NCBI GenBank assembly: GCA_024276995.1
Contig: JAJRWB010000054.1
Coordinates: forward strand, 48,830 to 112,829
Reading direction: 5' to 3'
Length of the DNA stretch: 64,000 nucleotides
DNA from: Candidatus Eiseniibacteriota bacterium
GTDB taxonomy: Bacteria; Orphanbacterota; Orphanbacteria; Orphanbacterales; Orphanbacteraceae
In this document: positions 36,011 to 45,135 of the stretch, in pieces
Position numbering within the stretch: position 1 is the stretch's first letter
Layout: each line of letters starts with the position of its first letter
Notes under the pieces: model-generated
Seen by the model: only the letters and a program-made list of their open reading frames with translations
Database searches by the model: none
What the model was told of the DNA's origin: nothing
Translations under genes and position numbers: made by a program

Positions 36011-36100
36011 TGGTGGCTACTGCATTGAGATTCCCCCAGTTCGTGAAGCCATGCCCCCGGCGGGGCTTACGAAACCCCTTGAGGAAAGTCAGGTAATTCT
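36011..36100 (+). promoter_or_regulatory. Structured 5' leader of the PorV-like gene
   Basis: The leader contains GCCCC (36053-36057) and GGGGC (36062-36066) able to form a 5-bp stem with a CGGC loop. The same GGGG (36062-36065) can instead pair with CCCC (36075-36078). AAGCC (36046-36050) can also pair with GGCTT (36064-36068). Alternative pairing of this kind is compatible with an attenuator or RNA-level switch, but no known riboswitch consensus is recognised. Confidence 0.35.
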
Positions 36101-37093
36101 ATGAAAATCAGCCGATTGGCTCTTTTCGGCTTTCTTTTGCTTATCCTTCCCGAACTCTCCCACGCCGCGGGAGCGAAATATGCGGGCGAATTCCTCTCCA
36201 CCGGAATCGGTGCGCGCGCACTCGGTATGGGAGGCGCCTTCGTCTCGGTCGCCGATGACGCATCGGCGAGTTATTGGAACCCGGCGGGGATGATCTTCGT
36301 CCGTAGACGGGAAGTGGTGATGATGCACTCGGAGCGGTTCGGCGACCTGGTGAATTACGACACCGGCAGCTATGTGCAGCAGCTCGGCACGGACAACGAG
36401 CATCGCGCCGCTTTCGGATTCTCCTTCCTGCGCGTCGGCGTCGACGACATCCCCTACACCCGCCTCGTGGTGGACAACAACGGCGTGACCCGTCCCGGCA
36501 TCGACAGGCTCGTCTCGGAGGCGGACTGGGGTTTCTATCTCTCGTACGCGCGGCTGATGAACCGCACTCTTTCGCTCGGCGGCAACGTAAAGGTGATCCG
36601 CAAGAGCGTGGGGGACGACTCCGCCCTCGGTTTCGGCTTCGACGTAGCGGCGCTCTACAAGCCGTGGCGGCGACTCTCCCTGGGACTGAACCTCCAGGAC
36701 GCCACCTCCACATTCCTCATCTGGAACGCCGAAACGGAGACGATCCTCCCGATGGCGAGGGTCGGGCTCTCCTACCCGTTCCTCTTCCCGTCGCTCAAGG
36801 GGAAGCTGACCGTGGCGACCGGACTCGACATCCGTTTCGAGGGAAGGAAAACCGCCACCGCCTACTGGATCGGCGAGGCGAGCGCCGACGTCCGCCTCGG
36901 CCTCGAGTACTGGTACGACGATATCGTGGCGATCCGTCTCGGCCAGGAGCGGAGCGAAGAGGCCGATTTCATGGCGGGCGCGGGATTGCGCCTCCCGTTC
37001 AGCGGCAACACGCTCGGTCTCGACTACGCTTTCCTGAGCAACGGCTTCGACCTCGACGATACCCACAGGGTCTCCGCGTCGCTCATCTTCTGA
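36101..37093 (+). CDS. PorV/PorQ-family outer-membrane beta-barrel protein
   Basis: 330 residues with a cleavable signal peptide (LALFGFLLLILPELSHA, cut about residue 22). The mature N-terminus AGEFLSTGIGARALGMGGAF and VADDASASYWNPAG are the hallmark of PorV/PorQ (FadL-related) barrels in FCB bacteria. Amphipathic strands continue to the C-terminal VSASLIF, ending in an aromatic residue as in outer-membrane barrels. PorV is the shuttle of the type IX secretion system, and such a role would fit the C-terminal sorting-like domain at 61042, but related proteins have other functions. Confidence 0.85.
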   Translation: MKISRLALFGFLLLILPELSHAAGAKYAGEFLSTGIGARALGMGGAFVSVADDASASYWNPAGMIFVRRREVVMMHSERFGDLVNYDTGSYVQQLGTDNEHRAAFGFSFLRVGVDDIPYTRLVVDNNGVTRPGIDRLVSEADWGFYLSYARLMNRTLSLGGNVKVIRKSVGDDSALGFGFDVAALYKPWRRLSLGLNLQDATSTFLIWNAETETILPMARVGLSYPFLFPSLKGKLTVATGLDIRFEGRKTATAYWIGEASADVRLGLEYWYDDIVAIRLGQERSEEADFMAGAGLRLPFSGNTLGLDYAFLSNGFDLDDTHRVSASLIF

Positions 37094-37114
37094 GCTTTCC
37101 CGTCCCGATCGCGG

Positions 37115-37143
37115 TTGACAGGGGCCGCACCGCAACCTACAAT
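37115..37143 (+). promoter_or_regulatory. Near-consensus sigma-70 promoter for lapA-lapB-mutSL operon
   Basis: TTGACA (37115-37120), 17-bp spacer, TACAAT (37138-37143). It is the strongest promoter match in the window, starting near 37150. This argues against the upstream in-frame GTG at 37158 as start of the next gene. Confidence 0.72.
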
Positions 37144-37187
37144 CCCATGGTCCGTTCGTGCGCGGTGTTCACGCTTACAAAGGACAC

Positions 37188-37535
37188 ATGGCGATGGCTA
37201 GAATGTTCGGTTATTTCCTGCTCCTCGTCCTCGTTCTGATGATCGTCACCGTGGCGATCCGGAACCCGGCGACCACGGTGGACGTGGACCTTTACTTCGG
37301 GAAATTCATCGACGTGCCGCTCGTGCAGGCGCTCTTCGTCGCCTTCCTGCTCGGTTCGCTCATGACGTTTCTCTCCCTCGTGGGAAATACCATACGGCTG
37401 AAATTTTCGATCCGAAAACTCACCGGCAGGATACGGGAGTACGAGCAGGAACTCACCGCCATACGCAATATTCCCGTCGAAGAGTCCGCGCGGCGGGAAG
37501 AGGAATCGTCCCCCGCGGTCGCCGGTCCCGAATAG
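37188..37535 (+). CDS. lapA: LapA-family membrane protein
   Basis: Small inner-membrane protein of 115 residues. It has two TM segments (FGYFLLLVLVLMIVTVAI and VQALFVAFLLGSLMTFL) separated by the conserved RNPATTVDVDLYFGKFIDVPL loop of DUF1049/LapA, then a short helical tail. ATG 37188 follows AAAGGA; ATG 37194 is an equally possible start. A GTG at 37158 is probably too close to the transcription start. In E. coli, LapA and LapB act together on LPS assembly, and the lapB homologue follows after 9 bases. Confidence 0.85.
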   Translation: MAMARMFGYFLLLVLVLMIVTVAIRNPATTVDVDLYFGKFIDVPLVQALFVAFLLGSLMTFLSLVGNTIRLKFSIRKLTGRIREYEQELTAIRNIPVEESARREEESSPAVAGPE

Positions 37536-37544
37536 GCGCCGCCC

Positions 37545-38750
37545 ATGAGCAAGCTTTCCGGCTGGGACGGGCTCTTCCTCTACATCGCCGTCGCGGTGAC
37601 CGCCGCGATCCTCTTTCTTCTTCTGAGAAGGCTTTTCCGGAAGAAACCGGCCGAAGGCCGGTACGTGGAAGCGCTCAGCGCTCTTCTCGCCGGCGACGAG
37701 GAGAAGGCCCTCGCCGACCTGAGACAGACGGTGCAGGCGGAGCAATCGAATGTCGACGCCTACCTCCGCCTGGGGAATCTCCTTCGGAAGCGGGGAGCGG
37801 TCAACCGCGCCCTCAGGATCCACCGCGATCTCGATGTGGGGACTTTCTTCCGGAGGAAACTGACGGCATCGGAGAAGTGCCGCATCCGCGAAGCGATCGC
37901 CGACGACCTTCTCGCCGCCCGCCGGCCCGACGAGGCGCTCGCCGTGCTCGACGAACTCCTCCGCAGAGACAGGACGAACCGGCGGATCCGGCTGAAGATG
38001 GTGGCGATTCACGAGCGACGTTCCGACTGGGAACGCGCCTTCGAACTCTACCGGGAAAGTTTCCGCGTGCGAAAGGAGAACGTCCCCGACCGGATCGCCC
38101 GTTACCGCGCCTTCTGCGGCGCATCGCTTCTCGCGGCGGGCGAGAAGAAGCGCGCCGTCCGGGCGTTCCAGGACGCCCTCAAGATCGACCCGTCGTCACC
38201 CGAGGCGCTCTACCGCCTCGGCGCCCTTCGCCTCGAGGAGGGGAATGCCGGCGACGCGGTCGGCCTGTGGAAGCGATTTCACCAGGCGAATCCATCCCAA
38301 GCCTGGCTCACCTTCGAACGCCTGGAGAGCGCCCTTTTCGAAACAGGGGACCTCAACCAGGTGGAGGGAATCTACAAGGCGATTCTCGAGGACGAACCGG
38401 ACGACGAGAAAACGATGATCGCGCTCTCATCATTCTATATGAGAAAAGGTGACTCGGAAGAGGCGCTCCGTCTCGGTCGGCGGGCCGCCGAAAGGCATCC
38501 CCTCTCCCTGGACGCCCAGGAACACTACCTCCTCCTTCTCGCGCGACTTGTCGAGGGGGGGGACGGAGCGGACAAGATCCGCGAATACCTCGAGGGTCGA
38601 ACGCGCGGCGTGACGGACCACGTATGCTCCCGGTGCGGTCACACCTCGTCCGAGCCCTTCTGGAGATGTCCGAAATGCCTCGACTGGTACACGTCGAAAC
38701 CGGCCCGCGGAAAACCGAGAAAAGGAGCGGTGCCCGCTGCGCGTGGTTGA
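37545..38750 (+). CDS. lapB: LapB-like TPR protein with rubredoxin-type zinc/iron site
   Basis: 401 residues: one N-terminal TM segment (LFLYIAVAVTAAILFLLL), then tetratricopeptide repeats from about residue 40 to 345. A C-terminal metal site follows with Cys361, Cys364, Cys375 and Cys378 (CSRCGH and CPKC). This is the architecture of LapB/YciM, which in E. coli tethers FtsH to LpxC to set LPS synthesis. The pair with LapA supports the call. The end overlaps the next gene's likely TTG start as TTGA. The FtsH and LpxC genes are not in the window. Confidence 0.9.
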   Translation: MSKLSGWDGLFLYIAVAVTAAILFLLLRRLFRKKPAEGRYVEALSALLAGDEEKALADLRQTVQAEQSNVDAYLRLGNLLRKRGAVNRALRIHRDLDVGTFFRRKLTASEKCRIREAIADDLLAARRPDEALAVLDELLRRDRTNRRIRLKMVAIHERRSDWERAFELYRESFRVRKENVPDRIARYRAFCGASLLAAGEKKRAVRAFQDALKIDPSSPEALYRLGALRLEEGNAGDAVGLWKRFHQANPSQAWLTFERLESALFETGDLNQVEGIYKAILEDEPDDEKTMIALSSFYMRKGDSEEALRLGRRAAERHPLSLDAQEHYLLLLARLVEGGDGADKIREYLEGRTRGVTDHVCSRCGHTSSEPFWRCPKCLDWYTSKPARGKPRKGAVPAARG

Positions 38751-39799
38751 TCGCCTTCTTCCTCCTCGCGCTCGCGCCCGGTCGCGCCGCCCGCGGGGAA
38801 GACGGGCCGCTCGCAAAGGCGGAAGAATGGATCCGCCTCGGACGGCTCGATAAGGCGCGCGCCGAGCTCCGCCGCGTGGCGAAGGAAAACGCGTCGAGCG
38901 CCGTGGCGATCGACGCCGCCCTTCGGGAAATCGATCTCGAGGTGGACGGTGCCGTATGCCTCGCCGACCTCGAGGCGCTCGCCCACTCGACGGGGAGCGG
39001 GAAGGTCCGATTCGCCCTGGGAAAATACCGCTACGCCGTGGGCGCCTACGCCGCCGCGGCGTCGGACTTCGCCGCCGCGGCGCACGGATTCGACGGGGTG
39101 GACCGCTTGGAGGCGCGCTTCTGGGAGGGGGCGAGTCTCCTGGCGGCCGGGGAGTCCCGCGAAGGTCTCGATCGCCTTGCGGCTCTCGCCGGGTCGGCCG
39201 CCGGCGAGAGCGTTCCGTCGGACAGGGCGCGCTTCCTCGCCGCACAGATCTACGGAGCGCGGGGGGAGCCGAAGGAGTGCCTCGCCCTGATCGCTCCCCT
39301 CGCCGAAGGGAAGGGAGACTTCGCCCTTCCATCTCTCCTTCTCGAGGCGCGCTCCCGGATCGCCCTGGGCGATACGGCGTTGGGACGGGAGAAACTCGAC
39401 GAACTCATCACCCTGTCGCCCAGGAGCGCCGAAGCGGCCGCCGCCAGGGAGGAACGGCTCGCCCTTCTCGCATCGGAGGCAACGCCCCGCGACGCGGGAG
39501 AGGGTTGGTACGTCCAGATCGGCCTTTTCACCGGTGTCGAGAACGCGAAGCGCTTCCTCGCTCTCCGGCGCCGGGAGGGTGTCGGCGCCATCGAGATCTA
39601 CCGGGAAAACCGCGACGGAACGGACGTCTTTCCCGTGCGGATCGGCCCCTTCCGGGAGGAGAATCAGGCGCGCGCCGCCGTGGAGAACCTCGCGCGCCGG
39701 GGGATCGAAGGGACGCCGGTCCACGTCGGATCGCCGGAAGAGGGCGCCGGCGACGCGAAGGCGCGTTTAACCGGGCCGGTGGGGGAGAGTGAAGCGACG
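38747..39799 (+). CDS. Exported TPR/SPOR-domain protein whose frame runs into mutS without a stop
   Basis: About 351 residues before mutS. The N-terminus has a hydrophobic signal-like stretch (LIAFFLLALAPGRAARG), then helical repeats resembling TPRs (about 20-240). A SPOR domain (GWYVQIGLFTGVENAKRFLA, VFPVRIGPFREENQARAAVE) ends near residue 335. The likely start is TTG 38747, overlapping the lapB stop; ATG 38675, with a charged n-region, is an alternative. No stop codon separates this frame from the mutS start at 39800. A TGA at 39790-39792 exists in another frame, so a one-base indel in the tail may have removed a normal end. Export of a fused MutS would make no sense. Confidence 0.75.
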
Positions 39800-42397
39800 A
39801 TGGCTCCGAAAACCCCGATGATGCGACAGTACCGGGAGATCAAGGCGAAGCACCCCGACGCGATCCTCTTCTTCCGGCTCGGCGACTTCTACGAGATGTT
39901 CTTCGACGATGCCGTCACCGCCTCGCGGGTGCTTGGCCTCACGCTCACCTCACGGGGAAAGGACGGCGGCGAACCGATCCCCCTTGCCGGCGTGCCGTGG
40001 CACAAGGCGGAGCATTATGTCGACCGTCTCCTGAAGGCGGGCTACCGCGTGGCGGTTTGCGATCAGATGGAGGATCCCCGCAAGGCGAAAGGTCTCGTGA
40101 AACGGGAGGTGACCGAGGTGGTTACCCCCGGCACCGCCCTCGGCGGTGCTACGCTGGAAAACAAAGAGGCGAACTACCTCCTCGCCCTCCGGGTGAACGG
40201 TGAACGCGCCGGGCTCGCCGCGATCGACGTGACCACAGGCGATTTCCGCCTCGGCGAATTTCCCATCGACGAGCTGGCGGAGGAGGTTTCGCGATTCTGC
40301 CCGGCGGAAGTGATCGTACCGCGCGGCGTCTGCGACAACACGCTTTTCGAACACCTCGACAAGGTCCCGGCGCTCACCGAACTGGAGGAATGGCGGTTCG
40401 ATCCGGAAGAGGGGGAGCGTCTTCTCAAGACGCACTTCCGCGTCGAAACCCTCGACGGTTTCGGCTGCTCCGCCTTCCCTCTCGGCATCGCCGCGGCGGG
40501 CGTCCTCCTCGGGTACCTCCGCGACCTCGGGCGGGACGACCTGAGCCACGTCGACCGCCTTTCTCTCATCGACAACGAGAAGCATCTCGTCCTCGACGAG
40601 ACGACCCGGAGAAATCTGGAACTCTTCCGTCCCTTGAGAGAGGGGCCGGTGAAGACGACACTCCTTTCGGTGATCGACGAGACGGTTACCGCCATGGGGG
40701 GGAGGCTCCTGAGGGAGTGGATGATGCGCCCGTTGCGCGTCGTGATGGAGATCGACGATCGACTCGACGCCGTGGGGGAAGCAGCGGAGCGGGGCGCGTG
40801 GCGCGCGGAGTGTCGTGAAAACCTCGCCCGCTTCGCCGATATCGAACGGCTCGCCGGGAAGCTCGTTCTCGGACGGGGAAGCCCGCGCGATCTCACGGCG
40901 TTGAAAGAGACGCTCCGCCTCGTGCCCGACCTGGCCGGGAGGACCGCCGGCGCGCGCAGCCGTCTTTTCGCCCGCCTTGCCGCCGGCATCGACCCCCTCA
41001 CGCCGCTCGCCGATCTGATCCACGAGGCGATCGTCGACTCTCCCCCCGCCATGGTGCGCGACGGCGGGGTGATCCGCCCCGGGTATCACGAGGAACTCGA
41101 CGAGCTGAGAGGCATCGGGAACAGCGGCCAGGAGTGGATCATCGAGTTCCAGCGGCGCGAACGGGAACGGACCGGTATCCCCACGCTGAAGGTGGCGTTC
41201 AACAAGGTGTTCGGTTACTACATCGAGATCTCCAGGGCGAAATCGAAGGATGTTCCGCCGACCTATGTGAGGAAACAGACCCTCGTCAACGCGGAACGAT
41301 TCATCACGCCGGAACTGAAGGAACAGGAAGACCGGATCCTCGGCGCCGAGGAAAGAATCCGGGAGATGGAGGAGGAACTCTTCCTCGAGGTGCGCCGTGC
41401 GGCGGCATCCGAGGCGGTCCGCCTGAGGCGCACCGGGGAGAATGCGGCGGCGATCGACGTCCTCTTCGCCCTGGGCGAGGCGGCGGCGAAGAGGAGATAC
41501 TGCCGCCCGAAGGTGAACGACGGAACACGAACGGTGATCCGCGGCGGTCGCCATCCGGTGGTCGAGACGATTCTCCCCCCGGGCAACTTCATCCCCAACG
41601 ACACGCGGATCGACTGCGACGAAAGCCAGATCCACCTGATCACCGGGCCGAACATGGCGGGGAAATCGACGTATCTCCGCCAGGTGGCACTCATCCAGTA
41701 CCTCGCCCAACTCGGCTCGTGGGTGAGCGCCGATTCGGCCGAGCTCGGTGTGGCCGACCGCATCTTCACCCGGGTCGGCGCCTCGGACGATCTTGCGCGC
41801 GGGCAGAGCACGTTCCTCGTGGAGATGACCGAGACGGCGAACATTCTCCACAACGCCACGAACCGCTCGCTGATCCTGCTCGACGAGATCGGGAGGGGAA
41901 CGTCGACGTTAGACGGCGTCTCCATCGCGTGGGCGGTGGTGGAGTTCCTTCACAAGGAAAGCTCCATCGCCGCGAGAACCCTCTTCGCCACCCATTACCA
42001 CGAACTCGCCGATCTCGCCGACCGGCTCGAGAGGGTGCGCAACTTCTCGGTGCGCGTGAAGGAGTGGAACGACAAGGTGGTCTTCCTGAGGCGGATCGTT
42101 CCCGGCTCGGTCGACCGGAGCTACGGCATCCAGGTCGCGCGTCTCGCCGGGCTGCCGAACGAAGTGATCCGGCGGGCGAAACAGGTGCTCCGCCACCTGG
42201 AGAAGGAGCACGGCAACGCGCCGCTTCGCATTTCGTCCGTCGGCGACACGCCGCAGATCGACATGTTCCAGAGGGAACGCGAGGAGATTCTCGAGGAGAT
42301 CGTGAACTTGGTACCAGAAGAATTGACCCCTCTCGAGGCGCTCCGGAAACTGACCGAACTGAAGCGGCGCATCGCCGGCACCGACGAGGGGAGGTAA
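39800..42397 (+). CDS. mutS: DNA mismatch repair protein MutS
   Basis: Recognises mismatches and recruits MutL. 865 residues from ATG 39800, the usual MutS length. The mismatch-reading Phe-x-Glu is in FFRLGDFYEMFFDDA near the N-terminus. The ATPase domain has Walker A GPNMAGKSTYLRQ, the segment GQSTFLVEMTE, Walker B LILLDEIGRGTSTLDG and the signature ATHYHEL. The helix-turn-helix end region is present. GGGGGAG lies 13 or so bases upstream. The same frame is open back into the SPOR/TPR gene. mutL follows after 3 bases. Confidence 0.95.
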   Translation: MAPKTPMMRQYREIKAKHPDAILFFRLGDFYEMFFDDAVTASRVLGLTLTSRGKDGGEPIPLAGVPWHKAEHYVDRLLKAGYRVAVCDQMEDPRKAKGLVKREVTEVVTPGTALGGATLENKEANYLLALRVNGERAGLAAIDVTTGDFRLGEFPIDELAEEVSRFCPAEVIVPRGVCDNTLFEHLDKVPALTELEEWRFDPEEGERLLKTHFRVETLDGFGCSAFPLGIAAAGVLLGYLRDLGRDDLSHVDRLSLIDNEKHLVLDETTRRNLELFRPLREGPVKTTLLSVIDETVTAMGGRLLREWMMRPLRVVMEIDDRLDAVGEAAERGAWRAECRENLARFADIERLAGKLVLGRGSPRDLTALKETLRLVPDLAGRTAGARSRLFARLAAGIDPLTPLADLIHEAIVDSPPAMVRDGGVIRPGYHEELDELRGIGNSGQEWIIEFQRRERERTGIPTLKVAFNKVFGYYIEISRAKSKDVPPTYVRKQTLVNAERFITPELKEQEDRILGAEERIREMEEELFLEVRRAAASEAVRLRRTGENAAAIDVLFALGEAAAKRRYCRPKVNDGTRTVIRGGRHPVVETILPPGNFIPNDTRIDCDESQIHLITGPNMAGKSTYLRQVALIQYLAQLGSWVSADSAELGVADRIFTRVGASDDLARGQSTFLVEMTETANILHNATNRSLILLDEIGRGTSTLDGVSIAWAVVEFLHKESSIAARTLFATHYHELADLADRLERVRNFSVRVKEWNDKVVFLRRIVPGSVDRSYGIQVARLAGLPNEVIRRAKQVLRHLEKEHGNAPLRISSVGDTPQIDMFQREREEILEEIVNLVPEELTPLEALRKLTELKRRIAGTDEGR

Positions 42398-42400
42398 CCG

Positions 42401-44194
42401 GTGGCGCAACCGGTAATCCACGTCCTCCCGGAGCTGGTGGCGAGCCGGATCGCGGCGGGCGAAGTGGTGGAACGGCCCGCGTCGGTGGTGAAGGAGTTGA
42501 TCGAAAACGCTCTCGACGCCGGCGCGACGCAGATCGAAATCGCCGTGGAGGAGAGCGGCATCCGCGCGATCCGTGTCGCCGACGACGGCTGCGGCATGGG
42601 CGCGGAAGATGCCCGGCTCGCCTTCGAACGCCACGCCACGAGTAAGATCGAAAGCGCGGAGCAGCTCGAATCGCTCGGTACCTTCGGTTTTCGCGGCGAG
42701 GCGCTCCCGAGTATCGCGTCGGTTTCCGACGTCACCCTCCTCACATCGGACGGACGAGGCGAAGGGATGGAGATCACCCTGCGGGGAGGAAACTTCGAAT
42801 CGGAAGGGATGCGGAGCCGGACGAGGGGCACCACCATCGAGGTGCGGAATCTTTTTCACAACACCCCGGCGCGGCGGAAATTCCTCAAGAGCGAACAGGC
42901 GGAGGAGCGGCAGATCCGAAGGGCGGTGATGGCCCACGCGTTCGCCCAGGTGAAGGTGGCGTTCCGCTACGTGAAGGACGGCGACGAGCTCTTCCGCCTG
43001 CCGGCGACGGACGACCTGAAAGCGAGGATCGCCGCGCTTTATGGGCATGATTTCGCCGCCACCCTCGTCCCCGTGGCGGGAAGCGAGAAAGGGCCGGTGA
43101 TCTCGGGGTACGTATCGAACATCGACGCCCATCACGGCAACAGGGCCCGGCAGTTCTTCACGGTGAACGCCAGGCCGGTGCAACAGCCACTCCTCGCCCA
43201 GGCGGTGACCGTCGCCTTCCGCGACGTCCTTCCGCCGAAGCGTTTCCCGGCGCTCTTCCTATCGGTTCGGATCGACCCGTCGTACGTCGACGTCAACATC
43301 CATCCGACGAAGCGGGAGGTCCGCTTCTCTCCCGAAAGGACGGTCTTCTCCGCCGTCCAGTCGGCCGTGGGAAGGGCGATCCGCTCGGAAGGGAGCGTGC
43401 CGTCGTTCTGGCGTGAAACGCGTCCGGCCGGCCGGCACGCAGACCGGACGTCGCACCTCCCCACCGCCACCGGGCCGGCGCTCCCCCTCGGCGGGGAAGG
43501 GGAGGGATCGGCGGCGTGGACCTACCATCCCCGCACCGACGCCGACCGCCGTGACGGGATCCGCGCACAGAACGTCGCCGCGCCCGGCACCGCGCCGGGG
43601 GAAGGGGAGCGCTGGATCGACCGGCTCGACTTGGGAAACATCCTGCAGGTGGGACTCACCTTCCTCGTCGCCGCCGGACCGCGGGGGATCGTGGTGGTCG
43701 ACCAGCACACCGCCCATGAAAGGATTCTTTTCGAAGAGGTGCGCCGCGCCATCGCCGGCTCGAGCGGCGCGTCGCAACAGCTCCTTCTCCCCGAGACGAT
43801 CGAAACCGATCCCGAGACGATCACCGTGGTGGAGGAGTACGCCGAGACGATCGCCGCCGCCGGGTTCGCCTTGCGCCCCGCCGGACCGAGGTCGGTTCTT
43901 CTCGAGGCGGTTCCCGCCGGGATCCGCGACGCCGGGCCCTCCGTCTTCCTGCGTGATTTCCTCGAAGGGCTCCGGGAAGAGGGGAAGGGGGATCGGTCGA
44001 AGAGCCGCCATGTGGCGGCCACCGTGGCGTGTCACGGTGCCGTGCGGGCCGGAGACTCCCTATCCCCCGCCGAGCGGGCCGGCCTGTTCCGGCGCCTCGC
44101 ACGGTGCGAACAGCCGCTCCGCTGTCCCCACGGGAGGCCGACGTTTCTCAACCTCACGCTCGGCGAGCTGGCGAGGCGCTTTCAACGCGAATGA
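42401..44194 (+). CDS. mutL: DNA mismatch repair protein MutL, endonuclease-type
   Basis: GHKL ATPase of 597 residues acting after MutS. N-terminal motifs are ELIENALDAGATQIE, RVADDGCGMG and TFGFRGEALPSIASVS. The C-terminal dimerisation domain keeps the metal-dependent nicking motif as DQHTAHERILFEE (residues 434 onward; consensus DQHA-x2-E-x4-E, with Ala replaced by Thr), together with ACHGAVRAGD-like (VACHGAVRAGDSL) and CPHGRP motifs. This predicts a nicking MutL of the kind found in bacteria lacking MutH. GTG start at 42401. Confidence 0.95.
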   Translation: MAQPVIHVLPELVASRIAAGEVVERPASVVKELIENALDAGATQIEIAVEESGIRAIRVADDGCGMGAEDARLAFERHATSKIESAEQLESLGTFGFRGEALPSIASVSDVTLLTSDGRGEGMEITLRGGNFESEGMRSRTRGTTIEVRNLFHNTPARRKFLKSEQAEERQIRRAVMAHAFAQVKVAFRYVKDGDELFRLPATDDLKARIAALYGHDFAATLVPVAGSEKGPVISGYVSNIDAHHGNRARQFFTVNARPVQQPLLAQAVTVAFRDVLPPKRFPALFLSVRIDPSYVDVNIHPTKREVRFSPERTVFSAVQSAVGRAIRSEGSVPSFWRETRPAGRHADRTSHLPTATGPALPLGGEGEGSAAWTYHPRTDADRRDGIRAQNVAAPGTAPGEGERWIDRLDLGNILQVGLTFLVAAGPRGIVVVDQHTAHERILFEEVRRAIAGSSGASQQLLLPETIETDPETITVVEEYAETIAAAGFALRPAGPRSVLLEAVPAGIRDAGPSVFLRDFLEGLREEGKGDRSKSRHVAATVACHGAVRAGDSLSPAERAGLFRRLARCEQPLRCPHGRPTFLNLTLGELARRFQRE

Positions 44195-45135
44195 ACGCCC
44201 CCCCTCCACCGGTGCTCGCCCTGGGCGGTCCGACGGCGTGCGGCAAGACGGCCACCGCCATCGAGCTCGCCCGCCTTCTCGGCGGCGAGATCATTTCCGC
44301 CGACGCGCGGCAGATCTACCGCTATCTCGATATCGGCACGGCGAAGGCGAGCGGTCGCGAGCGGTCGATGGCGCGTCATCATCTCATCGACTTTCTCGAA
44401 CCGGACGAGCCGTACGACGCCGGCCGCTTCGCCTGCGACGCGCTTCGCGCCGTGAAGGAGATCCGCGCGCGCGACGGTCTTCCGATCGTCGCGGGAGGGA
44501 CGGGGCTGTACATACGCGCCCTCCTCCGCGGCCTCGATGTCGGCGTGGGAAGAGACGATTCGATTCGCAAGGAACTGCACGAACGGATCGAACAGGAGGG
44601 AACCGTTCCTCTTCACGCCGAGCTCGGCCGCATCGACCCGGCGGCCGCCGCGCGCATCCACCCGAACGACCCGGTGCGCATCGTCCGCGCCCTCGAAGTG
44701 TACCGGCTCACCGGGAAACCGATCTCCGCCCACCATGCCGCCGCCCGGCCGGCGCCGGTGGAAGGGCGCCTCGCCGTGCTCACCCTTCCGAAGGAGAAAC
44801 TTTATGAGCGGATCGACAGCCGGTTCGACCTGATGATGGAAGCGGGCTTCCTCGAAGAGGTGCGCTCGATTCTCGACCGGGGCTTCGACCGGTCGCTCCC
44901 GTGTTTCCGATCTCCCGGCTACCGCGAGCTGATCTCCCACCTGATCGACGGGGTTCCTCTCGACGAGGCGGTGCGCACGGCGAAGCGGGAGCATCGTCGC
45001 TATGCAAAAAGGCAGCTCACCTGGTTCCGGAAGGAGCGCGGCGCTTTTCGCGTCGATCTCGACGAGGCGGGAGGGAGTGCCGGCGCCGCGCGGCGGATCG
45101 CCGAGTGGTACAATGGAACGGGAGAAACGGGATGA
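44191..45135 (+). CDS. miaA: tRNA dimethylallyltransferase
   Basis: Adds dimethylallyl to A37 of tRNAs reading codons that begin with U. 314 residues; P-loop GGPTACGKTATAIELA, then ISADARQIYRYLDIGTAK, RHHLIDFLEPDEPYDAG and VAGGTGLYIRALLRGL, which are diagnostic. Near the C-terminus are RSPGYRELISHL and the RYAKRQLTWFRK motif. ATG 44191 overlaps the mutL stop as ATGA, and the longer frame to 44029 is spurious. The order mutS-mutL-miaA is common. The Cys and Leu tRNAs in this window are likely substrates. Confidence 0.95.
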   Translation: MNAPPPPVLALGGPTACGKTATAIELARLLGGEIISADARQIYRYLDIGTAKASGRERSMARHHLIDFLEPDEPYDAGRFACDALRAVKEIRARDGLPIVAGGTGLYIRALLRGLDVGVGRDDSIRKELHERIEQEGTVPLHAELGRIDPAAAARIHPNDPVRIVRALEVYRLTGKPISAHHAAARPAPVEGRLAVLTLPKEKLYERIDSRFDLMMEAGFLEEVRSILDRGFDRSLPCFRSPGYRELISHLIDGVPLDEAVRTAKREHRRYAKRQLTWFRKERGAFRVDLDEAGGSAGAARRIAEWYNGTGETG

